From: Nitrospirota bacterium
GTDB taxonomy: Bacteria; Nitrospirota; 9FT-COMBO-42-15; HDB-SIOI813
Reading direction: 5' to 3'
Length of the DNA stretch: 36,201 nucleotides
Assembly (NCBI GenBank): GCA_023248395.1
Contig: JAHFEQ010000012.1
Coordinates: forward strand, 1 to 36,201
A program made the position numbers and the translations under genes. Positions within the stretch are counted from its first letter, which is position 1. Each line of letters begins with the position of its first letter. Below, in pieces: positions 1 to 6,115 of this stretch. The notes under the pieces were generated by a model. The model was given only the letters and a program-made list of their open reading frames with translations. It had not been told where the DNA came from and did not search any database.

Positions 1-233
1 TAACCTACAACTCCATAGGTTGATGTACCCACTCCTGCTATAGCCTTCATAGCTTCATTGCCATAAGCGCCTTCTGCTGCCCTTAACTCATCATCAGAAC
101 GCTCTCCGGCCTTCTTCAACTCATCCAACTCTTCTTTAGAAATCCTTGCTGCGTGTGCAGGAAGGGCCATCACTAACAGAAACAGGCCGACCATCCCTAC
201 TATTAGAAAAACAAATAATTTATTTCGCTGCAT
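1..233 (-). CDS. small secreted protein, 3' end outside window (partial)
   Basis: The frame starts at ATG 233 and stays open for 77 codons to the window edge. The sequence begins MQRNKLFVFLIVGMVGLFLL and continues through VMALPAHAA, a clear Sec signal peptide (basic N-region, hydrophobic core, AHA-A cleavage site near residue 26). The mature part starts ISKEELDELKKAGERSDDEL and is charged. A strong Shine-Dalgarno site (GGGGGTGA) lies about 5 bases before the ATG. It sits 26 bases after the other small secreted protein (260-658), so the two probably share a transcript from the promoter at 827-855. I recognise no family and assign no function. Confidence 0.7.
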   Translation of the reverse strand, partial: MQRNKLFVFLIVGMVGLFLLVMALPAHAARISKEELDELKKAGERSDDELRAAEGAYGNEAMKAIAGVGTSTYGVVG

Positions 234-259
234 ATCTTTTCACCCCCTCTCATCCGTTT

Positions 260-658
260 TTACGGCTCAACTTCTTTATAGTTCTTTCCGTCTTTGGCAT
301 CCTTCAGTATGGCCTTTGTCAGATAATCCTCTTTCGCCTCGATCCATATATGTCTGGCATACAGCTCATCCCCTTTGCGCCAGCAGTAGATATTTACAGT
401 ATTACCGTTTTTAATATCACTTACTTTCAGTATCTTACCATTATCGCTCTGCATGACCATTGCGTTATCGAGGATATTCAACGTAAATGTCTGGGGAGAC
501 TTCTCACCAATCGTCTCGATTGTCACCTTTTTTCCACTGATCGAGGTAACCTTCCCGAACATCTGGGTGTCGTCCTTGGTCACCTTTGCCATACTGCTGC
601 CTGCAAAGACAAAGACCATCATGACTGCTGCAACAACAGCCAATATTCTAAACTTCAT
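260..658 (-). CDS. secreted protein of unknown function, DUF5666-like beta domain
   Basis: 132 residues. Residues 1-24 are a typical signal peptide (MKFRILAVVAAVMMVFVFAG, then SSMA/K cleavage). The mature part has the pattern FGKVTSISGKKVTIET, later VMQSDNGKILKVSDIKNGNTV, resembling the small beta-barrel (OB/DUF5666-like) domains of exported bacterial proteins. The same pattern recurs at the C-terminus of the protein at 14895-15662. An excellent Shine-Dalgarno site (AGGAGGTGA) precedes the ATG. It is probably first in a two-gene transcript with the partial gene at 1-233. Family assignment is by pattern only and no function is claimed. Confidence 0.8.
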   Translation of the reverse strand: MKFRILAVVAAVMMVFVFAGSSMAKVTKDDTQMFGKVTSISGKKVTIETIGEKSPQTFTLNILDNAMVMQSDNGKILKVSDIKNGNTVNIYCWRKGDELYARHIWIEAKEDYLTKAILKDAKDGKNYKEVEP

Positions 659-826
659 CTCGCCTCACCTCCTTTCCAAGCCCCCCTAAGGCTTAATTAA
701 GATTTTAACCTTCCATCATAAAAAGAACATCAAGTATCTATACCTCTTTTCTGACAGTTTTTGGGTACACACACTCTCACATTACTGCTTTTATGATAAT
801 AAAAGAACGGTTGGAAGGTATGGCGT

Positions 827-855
827 ATAATACAAAACTCAATATATGATGTCAA
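827..855 (-). promoter_or_regulatory. sigma70-type promoter for the small secreted proteins
   Basis: On the minus strand TTGACA (850-855) is followed after 17 bases by TATTAT (827-832), six of six and five of six matches to consensus. The predicted start near 820 leaves a leader of about 160 bases before the ATG at 658. The leader contains CCTTCC and GGAAGG segments able to pair and a small AAGCC/GGCTT hairpin just before the Shine-Dalgarno site. Confidence 0.6.
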
Positions 856-911
856 GTAAAATTTTAGGCCCCTGGAGCCTCTCACTGAAACGTGGGTGGG
901 GCCATGCCCCT

Positions 912-1541
912 TCAGGGTCCCTTCCCGCTTATTTCCGGGCATACAGTCTCCAGGCGGGAAAGATCTTCAGGGCGATCCAGATCCCAAAAGCATGGGAGTT
1001 CCTGCCACTTCCAGCCGAGAGCCTGCATCCGGGCCCGCGTATACTCAAGGACAACACCGGTTCCCCAGGGGATACCCCTGAATAGCGACGGCTCCGGACA
1101 ACGAAGCCCTATAAGGTAGTAGCCTCCGTCCTCTGCAGGACCGATCACCGCATCGCAACCATGTTCCAGCCTATGAAATGCCTCCGTAATCATTAAAGAG
1201 GTCAGGGCCGGGCAGTCACAGCCTATCATAACAACCCACGGACTGCGCCTAAGGGCGTCCACGAACGCATATTCCATGCGCTCACCCAGATCGCGGCCGG
1301 CCTGACACCGGAGTGTGACAGGATAATCCACTGTACATTGGGCAAAGAAGGGGTGAGACGTGTCGGGTGCGCACCAGAGTTCCGTAGGAAGGCCTGTGGC
1401 AGCCGCGGTCGAAAGGGTATGCCGGATAAGACGGGCATGCAGTACCGCGGCTCCCTGCGCACCAAGCGCAGGGATGAGACGCCGTTTGGCGTATCCTGCC
1501 ACCGGCGCTTTGGCAACTATCAGTAAAAGACCGCTCTTCAT
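912..1541 (-). CDS. TIGR04282-type glycosyltransferase (rSAM/selenodomain-associated transferase 1)
   Basis: 209 residues, a GT-A-like nucleotidyltransferase fold (DUF2064). Visible motifs are KAPVAGYAKRRL at 11-22, GCDCPAL at 107-113 (metal/nucleotide-binding Asp) and GPAEDGGYYLIGL at 134-146, with FWDLDRPEDL near the C-terminus. Members of this family are repeatedly found beside TIGR04283 transferases and ArsS-type radical SAM proteins, exactly the arrangement here. Its ATG overlaps the stop of the preceding gene by four bases (ATGA), so the two are translationally coupled. The donor and acceptor are not known from sequence. Confidence 0.88.
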   Translation of the reverse strand: MKSGLLLIVAKAPVAGYAKRRLIPALGAQGAAVLHARLIRHTLSTAAATGLPTELWCAPDTSHPFFAQCTVDYPVTLRCQAGRDLGERMEYAFVDALRRSPWVVMIGCDCPALTSLMITEAFHRLEHGCDAVIGPAEDGGYYLIGLRCPEPSLFRGIPWGTGVVLEYTRARMQALGWKWQELPCFWDLDRPEDLSRLETVCPEISGKGP

Positions 1542-2245
1542 GGATCTGTATAATAGCGCCGCACCAATCGGGCGGGGTCAGCACCGAGGGTATAGGCAAA
1601 CCGCAGGCGCCACATGAGCAAGATGGTAGAGAGCACACCGTCCTCCTCCCAGCGCCGGCTCGAGGCAATGACCTGCTCCTGCAGGCATACCGGACTTCCC
1701 AGCCGCTTTAGCCGCCTGCTTAATTCAATGTCCTCCATAAGGGGTTGAGAAGGTACCCCGCCTATAGCATTTAAGGCTTCCCGTCGCATAAAAATTCCCT
1801 GATCCCCGGTAGCAATACCCGTAAGGCGTGAGCGGAGGTTCATGAAACGTTCTACGACACGCAGCAGTAGATACACGCCAGACAGTTTTATGTCAAACCG
1901 GCCCCATATCCCCTGTTCCATAGCCGTCAGAATAAGGTGATCAGCCTGCGGAGGCGGAAGGGTATCTGCATGAAGAAACCATATCACCTGCCCCAGAGAT
2001 GCTGTTACTCCTGCGGACATCTGCGATGAGCGTCCGCGCGGGGCAGTAAGCAAGTAGTCCACGCTGCCCAGAGCAAGTGTCGTCGTATGATCATGGCTTC
2101 CGCCATCCACCACAATCACCTCATGGCCGCGTTCACGAAAGGGCTGCAAGGATAAAAGGGTCGGTCCTACAACCGCAGCTTCATTCAGGGTAGGAATGAT
2201 GATAGAGATGCGCTTCTTCTGCATCGTTGGTTGATTATGAAACAT
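1538..2245 (-). CDS. TIGR04283-type glycosyltransferase family 2 (transferase 2)
   Basis: 235 residues, GT2 fold: ISIIIPTLNEA at 13-23, VVDGGSHD with DGGS at 47-50, and HADT at 92-95 in the DxD position. TGDQGIFMRREAL near residue 145 is typical of the TIGR04283 subfamily, which co-occurs with TIGR04282 proteins and ArsS. The product is probably cytoplasmic, since no membrane segment is obvious. ATG 2245 is the longest start and ATG 2224 (MQKKRISIII) is possible; neither has a Shine-Dalgarno site. The gene follows arsS after 130 bases that hold a double palindrome. The sugar or other substrate is unknown. Confidence 0.88.
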   Translation of the reverse strand: MFHNQPTMQKKRISIIIPTLNEAAVVGPTLLSLQPFRERGHEVIVVDGGSHDHTTTLALGSVDYLLTAPRGRSSQMSAGVTASLGQVIWFLHADTLPPPQADHLILTAMEQGIWGRFDIKLSGVYLLLRVVERFMNLRSRLTGIATGDQGIFMRREALNAIGGVPSQPLMEDIELSRRLKRLGSPVCLQEQVIASSRRWEEDGVLSTILLMWRLRFAYTLGADPARLVRRYYTDP

Positions 2246-2281
2246 TTATGAGCCAGGGCTCACAAAGCATAAAAATAGGCT

Positions 2282-2338
2282 GTAGTCGCAGGCTTTAGCC
2301 TGCGTTCCATGATGGCGCAACCTAAAGGTTGCGACTAC
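2282..2338. repeat. REP-like double palindrome, copy 1
   Basis: A 57-bp element with outer arms GTAGTCGCA and TGCGACTAC enclosing two hairpins, GCAGGCTTTAGCCTGC and GCAACCTAAAGGTTGC. The first hairpin recurs at 11897-11919 and 25718-25740, and in altered form at 14355-14404. It lies between arsS and the TIGR04283 transferase gene. Confidence 0.85.
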
Positions 2339-2375
2339 ACATAAAGAATGGGGTTTTCGGATAAAAAATTGTGCT

Positions 2376-3347
2376 TTAAGCACAGGCCTCTTCTTGAGCA
2401 AGGGCGCCACCACAGCTTGATCCCTGGCCCGCCGTGCATCCATAACAGTGATCCGCTGTTATAATCGGGTTGCCCTGCAGGTCCACGCCCATGAGGTCAC
2501 TAAGCCAGGCACGGGGGCTATCCTTAAGGCGCAAGGGTAAACCCAGCATCTGATTGTAATCACAATCGTAAACAAACCCCTGCCAGTCCACGCTGATAAG
2601 GGTCCGGCACATGATAGAAGACAGGTTCTCTTCCCGGTGGGCCCCCTTGAGCAGGGTCATGTATTGGTCAAACTGCCCTTTGGATACCAGTATCTTTCCA
2701 AAACGGTGTATGGGCATATTCGCCAGCGTATAAAGGCGGTTGAAAACGATACCAAAACGCTGAAAGAGCTCCCGTTTGTAGTCTGCCTCCAGTGAATGCT
2801 GCGGCGACGGGAGGAACGGTTCAAGGGGATTATAGACCAGATTCAGCAGGAGGCCGGAATCAGGCAGCCCGTAACCCAGGGCATTGAAACGACGCAGGGC
2901 AGGTATACTTTTCTTATAGGCCCCCTTGCCGCGCTGGCGGTCTACATTCTCTTCAAGATAGCAAGGTAACGAGGCTACAACCTCAACCTGATGGCTGGCA
3001 AGAAATTCAGGAAGGTCTTCCTGCCCCGGCTCTTCCATTACCGTAAGGTTGCATCTGTCTATAACATGGACCCCACGCTCTCTTGCTCCCTTCACAAGGT
3101 CACGGAAGTGGCGATTGAGCTCCGGGGCGCCGCCGGTGATATCCAGCGTCTTCACACCGGACACGCCGAGAAACCGGATTACCTCTTGTACCGTTTCCCC
3201 ATCCATGTGCTCATGCCGCCCAGGCCCCGCGTCAACGTGACAATGCTGGCAGGACTGATTACACTGATAGCATATATTGACCTGCAGCGTTTCAAGACGG
3301 TCACGATGCAGGACAGGAAAATCGGTATTCTTCAAACTGTTTAACAT
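2376..3347 (-). CDS. arsS: ArsS-type radical SAM protein with C-terminal Cys-rich selenodomain
   Basis: 323 residues from ATG 3347. The radical SAM cluster motif CNQSCQHC (Cys29, 33, 36) is followed by an SPASM-like C-terminal region (DUF3641) with C301, C304, C312 and C322 in HCYGCTAGQGSSCGG. ArsS proteins (TIGR04167) are implicated in arsenosugar biosynthesis, adding a 5'-deoxyadenosyl group to methylated arsenic; some members carry selenocysteine, but here only Cys codons are used and the stop is TAA. No arsM methyltransferase is visible in the window. A TTG at 3383 would add 12 residues, but that TTG is part of the candidate -35 box, so 3347 is preferred. Both transferase partners lie downstream. 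Confidence 0.88.
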   Translation of the reverse strand: MLNSLKNTDFPVLHRDRLETLQVNICYQCNQSCQHCHVDAGPGRHEHMDGETVQEVIRFLGVSGVKTLDITGGAPELNRHFRDLVKGARERGVHVIDRCNLTVMEEPGQEDLPEFLASHQVEVVASLPCYLEENVDRQRGKGAYKKSIPALRRFNALGYGLPDSGLLLNLVYNPLEPFLPSPQHSLEADYKRELFQRFGIVFNRLYTLANMPIHRFGKILVSKGQFDQYMTLLKGAHREENLSSIMCRTLISVDWQGFVYDCDYNQMLGLPLRLKDSPRAWLSDLMGVDLQGNPIITADHCYGCTAGQGSSCGGALAQEEACA

Positions 3348-3353
3348 GCTTAC

Positions 3354-3383
3354 AAAATAACAATAATCCCACCCTTGTGTCAA
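3354..3383 (-). promoter_or_regulatory. candidate arsS promoter, leaderless arrangement
   Basis: On the minus strand TTGACA (3378-3383) is followed after 18 bases by TATTTT (3354-3359). Six bases further comes the ATG at 3347, so a start seven bases after the -10 box would fall on the A of the ATG. No Shine-Dalgarno site precedes the gene. Confidence 0.5.
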
Positions 3384-3407
3384 CTAAAAAATTGTCCGCC
3401 AGCTGAC

Positions 3408-3607
3408 TCGTCAATATTGATGGCCTTGTAAAAAGTCATGAAAGTGGACGACTTCGTAAAAAGCTCCATCACCCGCAAGCGGGTACCCGAAGGCGCGCAA
3501 ATCCTGAGGAATGAGGCGTACTTTTAGGTACGCCGCAATGACGAAGGATGCAGCGCAACGCCGCACGCCCAGAGGGCACCCGACTTTTTACGAAGTCGTC
3601 AATATTG
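3408..3607. repeat. 154-bp palindromic (MITE-like) element with flanking 12-bp direct repeats
   Basis: Perfect 17-bp terminal inverted repeats (GACGACTTCGTAAAAAG at 3447-3463 and its complement at 3584-3600) enclose an internal hairpin with GGCGTAC (3515-3521) and GTACGCC (3528-3534). TCGTCAATATTG occurs at both 3408-3419 and 3596-3607. The AGGCGTACT core is shared with the elements at 8720-8843 and 22585-22740. There is no coding capacity. The element fills most of the 321-base gap between arsS and the PEBP gene; apart from the two promoters I see nothing else there. Confidence 0.8.
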
Positions 3608-3634
3608 CATTATCACATTTCATAGGTTTATAAT
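3605..3634 (+). promoter_or_regulatory. promoter for the PEBP-family gene
   Basis: A perfect TATAAT (3629-3634) has TTGCAT (3605-3610) 18 bases upstream as a partial -35 match. Transcription would start near 3641, about 28 bases before the ATG at 3669. The -35 box begins five bases after the palindromic element ends. Confidence 0.55.
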
Positions 3635-3668
3635 GTAAACGTAACGGGTTCAGAATTCGAGAGGTCAC

Positions 3669-4229
3669 ATGCACCGCCAATATATCATTCTCTTCATAGG
3701 ACTTTTTTATACCCTTATTACTCTAACAGGCGCTGAGATATCAGCCCAAAAAGGGGGTGAACGTATGGCTTTCACAATCAATAGCACAGCCTTTAAGGAA
3801 GGGGGTACCATACCCGGGCAGTATACCTGTGATGGCCCTGATGCCTCTCCCCGGCTTTCATGGGAAGGGGCACCGGCAGCCACAAGGAGTTTTGCCCTGA
3901 TTATGGATGACCCTGATGCACCCGTCGGGACATTCAACCACTGGGTTCTTTATGACCTCCCCGCGGGGACAACGGGATTATCTGAAGGAGTCTCTAAGGA
4001 GGCTACGCTGCCGGATGGGGCAAAACAGGGCATGACCAGTTTCCGCCGTGTCGGTTACGGAGGTCCCTGCCCGCCGAAGGGTCCAGCCCACCGGTATTTC
4101 TTTACACTCTATGCCCTCGATATCCCTGCCCTCGGATTGGGGTCAAAGGCCTCGAAGGAAGAGGTAGAGAATAAGATGAAGGGGCATATCCTCGGCAAGG
4201 CCGTAATCATGGGGAAGTACGGCCGGTAA
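3669..4229 (+). CDS. YbhB/YbcL-type PEBP (Raf-kinase-inhibitor-like) protein
   Basis: 186 residues from ATG 3669. The PEBP ligand-binding motifs are DPDAP at 81-85 and GGPCPP at 131-136 with His141, followed by RYFFTLYALD. The function of bacterial members is poorly defined; they bind small anionic ligands. Residues 1-27 (MHRQYIILFIGLFYTLITLT, then GAEISAQ) look like a signal peptide, giving a periplasmic protein. A second in-frame ATG at 3765 (MAFTINSTAF) has its own strong Shine-Dalgarno site (AGGGGGTGA, 3752-3760) and would yield a cytoplasmic 154-residue form. The start therefore decides localisation, and both may be used. Confidence 0.9.
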   Translation: MHRQYIILFIGLFYTLITLTGAEISAQKGGERMAFTINSTAFKEGGTIPGQYTCDGPDASPRLSWEGAPAATRSFALIMDDPDAPVGTFNHWVLYDLPAGTTGLSEGVSKEATLPDGAKQGMTSFRRVGYGGPCPPKGPAHRYFFTLYALDIPALGLGSKASKEEVENKMKGHILGKAVIMGKYGR

Positions 4230-4239
4230 CACAATCATC

Positions 4240-5151
4240 ATGAGCAAATACTATTTCTCATACGGCGAATATCTCAAGAAGATTTTTCCCTTTAAGGTCT
4301 ACAAGATTGCCCTTGATGCAGGATTTACATGCCCCAACCGGGATGGCCTTGTGGCGTATGGCGGTTGCATCTATTGCGACAACAAGAGTTTCAGCCCCAA
4401 TTCTAAAGGTGAGAAAAGAAGTATCCGGGAACAGATAGAACAGGGGATTTCTTTCTACAAGAACCATTTTAAGGCAGAGAAGTTTATTGTCTACTTTCAG
4501 GCCTATACGAACACCTATGGGCCCGTAAGCCTGCTACAAGGACTGTATGACGAGGCGCTCTCCTCCCCGGAGGTGATCGGCCTTTCTGTCGGGACCAGGC
4601 CTGATTGCCTGCCTGAAGATGTCCTGGACCTTCTTGCCTTTTACTCTGAAAAGACGCATTTGTGGGTAGAGATCGGCCTTCAGAGCATGCACAATGACTC
4701 ACTCCTCTGGATGAACAGAGGGCATACCTATGAACAATTCGCAGATGCGCTACTCCGTACAAAACAGAGGGGACTCAGGGTGTGTGTCCATACTATTTTA
4801 GGCCTTCCGGGAGAAACCCATGCGATGATGATGCAGACAGCAGATGCCCTTGCAGGGTTTAACATAGACGGACTTAAGATTCACCACCTCTATGTTGCAG
4901 AAAACACACTGCTCGCCAAACAATACAGGGCAGGTCAGATAAAGACCCTGACGATGGAGGAGTACGTAGCCCTTGCCTGTGACTTCCTTGAGAGGATCCC
5001 GTCCAATGTTGCTATTCAGCGGCTCACAGGGGAACTAAAAGGGGAATACCTGATTGCCCCGAAATGGGGAGTATCCAAAAAGGCGGTCCTCGCTGCTATA
5101 GAAAAGGAATTTGCAAGGCGGGGGTCATTTCAGCTGTTACCGTATCCATGA
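4240..5151 (+). CDS. TIGR01212 family radical SAM protein (YhcC-like)
   Basis: 303 residues, near normal length for YhcC. The iron-sulfur motif is the variant CPNRDG...GGCIYC (Cys31, 43, 46), diagnostic for the TIGR01212 group rather than a standard CxxxCxxC. Further family motifs are VYFQAYTNTYGP, LSVGTRPDCLPEDVLDLL and WVEIGLQS. The substrate is unknown; relatives of the Elp3/YhcC lineage suggest a role in RNA or cofactor chemistry, but this is not shown. It starts 10 bases after the PEBP stop and is probably co-transcribed with it. Its last 56 bases overlap the 3' end of the opposite-strand kelch gene. Confidence 0.88.
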   Translation: MSKYYFSYGEYLKKIFPFKVYKIALDAGFTCPNRDGLVAYGGCIYCDNKSFSPNSKGEKRSIREQIEQGISFYKNHFKAEKFIVYFQAYTNTYGPVSLLQGLYDEALSSPEVIGLSVGTRPDCLPEDVLDLLAFYSEKTHLWVEIGLQSMHNDSLLWMNRGHTYEQFADALLRTKQRGLRVCVHTILGLPGETHAMMMQTADALAGFNIDGLKIHHLYVAENTLLAKQYRAGQIKTLTMEEYVALACDFLERIPSNVAIQRLTGELKGEYLIAPKWGVSKKAVLAAIEKEFARRGSFQLLPYP

Positions 5152-6031
5152 CCGTCCTTCCATCCACCTCCCAGCCTCCGATCAGATAAATTGTATCTTC
5201 TATAGATACAACCCCCATGGCCGCACGAGGTTTATCCATCAGAGGGAGAGCTCTCCATTCCTTAGTATCCGGACTATAACAGGCCGCCCTGGTATGGATC
5301 CCGTTTGTACTGTAACCTCCAAATATGTAGAGGCATCCCTTATGGATACATACCCCATGGGCTGCCGCAGGCCAGGGGAGGGCAAAGCTCTCCTCCTTAG
5401 TCCAGGCATCTCTCACTGGCTCATAGATATCTATCAGATCGTATTCCGTTAAGCCCTTTCCAGTAAAGGCCACTCCCCCGGTTGCGATGATCTTTCCATC
5501 CAGGACAGCACCTTTAAGGGCAAACCGTGGCACAGGCAATGGCGCGATCTCAACCCATCTGTCTTGATTAACATTTAACGTCTCACAAAAGGTAAAACCC
5601 GGGTCTTTTGAAGGCCCACCTTCTGTGGCATCAGGATGATGCCCAGCCATAATATAAATATGATTACCTGACACAGCGACTCCCGGGTAGTCATGAGGCA
5701 TAATCATATCAGGACCCGTTTCCCATCTGTCCCGAGCCGGATCATATATCTCTACAGTAGTCAGGAACTTAAACTGGCCATCCGGTTTCTTATAACCGCC
5801 ACCGATAACGTAGACCCTGTCATTTATCAATGCAGCGACGGCGCCGGATCTATGGGTCGGCATAGGACTGCCCCATGACCATGTATCCGTACGAGGGTTA
5901 TAGATCTCCACTGTATCGAGGCTCAGAAAATTCGGACCCCCACCCCCAAAGACATATAGCTTCCCTTTATAGGAAACCGTAGCCGGATGAGAACGGGCTG
6001 TATGTAAAGGGCTCTTTGCTATCCACATCAT
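5096..6031 (-). CDS. six-blade kelch-repeat protein, no signal peptide
   Basis: 311 residues composed almost entirely of kelch repeats: YVFGGGG/VEIYNPRTDTW, YVIGGGY/VEIYDPARDRW, YIMAGHH/NVNQDRW, IATGGVA/DIYEPVRDAW, YIFGGYS/CYSPDTKEW and YLIGGWE. Six blades are enough for a closed beta-propeller. Most bacterial kelch proteins are exported, but this one starts MMWIAKSPLHTARSHPATV with no signal peptide, so a cytoplasmic location is likely. The start is ATG 6031 or the adjacent ATG 6028; there is no Shine-Dalgarno site and the -10 box predicts a leaderless mRNA. The binding partner or enzymatic function is unknown. Confidence 0.88.
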   Translation of the reverse strand: MMWIAKSPLHTARSHPATVSYKGKLYVFGGGGPNFLSLDTVEIYNPRTDTWSWGSPMPTHRSGAVAALINDRVYVIGGGYKKPDGQFKFLTTVEIYDPARDRWETGPDMIMPHDYPGVAVSGNHIYIMAGHHPDATEGGPSKDPGFTFCETLNVNQDRWVEIAPLPVPRFALKGAVLDGKIIATGGVAFTGKGLTEYDLIDIYEPVRDAWTKEESFALPWPAAAHGVCIHKGCLYIFGGYSTNGIHTRAACYSPDTKEWRALPLMDKPRAAMGVVSIEDTIYLIGGWEVDGRTVMDTVTAEMTPALQIPFL

Positions 6032-6036
6032 GGGTT

Positions 6037-6066
6037 ATTCTATTCAAAATCTGATATCAGGGTCAA
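6037..6066 (-). promoter_or_regulatory. kelch gene promoter, leaderless arrangement
   Basis: On the minus strand TTGACC (6061-6066) is followed after 18 bases by TAGAAT (6037-6042), each matching consensus at five of six positions. A start six or seven bases downstream coincides with the ATG pair at 6031/6028. The -35 box is the left arm of the palindrome at 6061-6083. Confidence 0.6.
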
Positions 6067-6083
6067 TAGTTATTGTATTGACC
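6061..6083. repeat. palindrome forming both divergent -35 boxes (candidate operator)
   Basis: GGTCAATA, seven bases, TATTGACC: a perfect 8-bp inverted repeat. Its two arms supply the TTGACC -35 boxes of the kelch gene (minus) and the ygfZ-like gene (plus), so a single bound dimer could affect both promoters. The regulator is not identified. Confidence 0.55.
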
Positions 6084-6106
6084 TTAAAATGCCTTAATAC
6101 TATCAT
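6078..6106 (+). promoter_or_regulatory. ygfZ-like gene promoter, near-leaderless arrangement
   Basis: TTGACC (6078-6083), a 17-base spacer and TATCAT (6101-6106), each with five of six consensus matches. A start seven bases after the -10 box gives A6113, three bases before the ATG at 6116. The gene has no Shine-Dalgarno site. Confidence 0.65.
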
Positions 6107-6115
6107 GGCTGTACT

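Noticed and set aside
146-700. 184-codon plus-strand open frame
   Set aside because: It lies antisense to two genes with signal peptides and strong Shine-Dalgarno sites and has no recognisable protein character.
842-911. GC-rich hairpins after the TIGR04282 gene as a terminator
   Set aside because: GGGGCATGGCCCC and AGGCTCCAGGGGCCT can fold, but on the transcribed strand they are followed by AAAATTTT rather than a clear T-run.
730-942. Small minus-strand open frame between the transferase and the secreted-protein genes
   Set aside because: It overlaps the end of the transferase gene and the promoter at 827-855, has no Shine-Dalgarno site, and its composition is not protein-like.
2376-3347. 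Selenocysteine use in the ArsS-type protein
   Set aside because: No in-frame TGA is present and the Cys-rich motif uses Cys codons throughout; the frame ends in TAA.
3408-3607. CRISPR or insertion-sequence gene in the intergenic repeat region
   Set aside because: There are no regularly spaced repeats and no transposase frame. The region is a single palindromic element.
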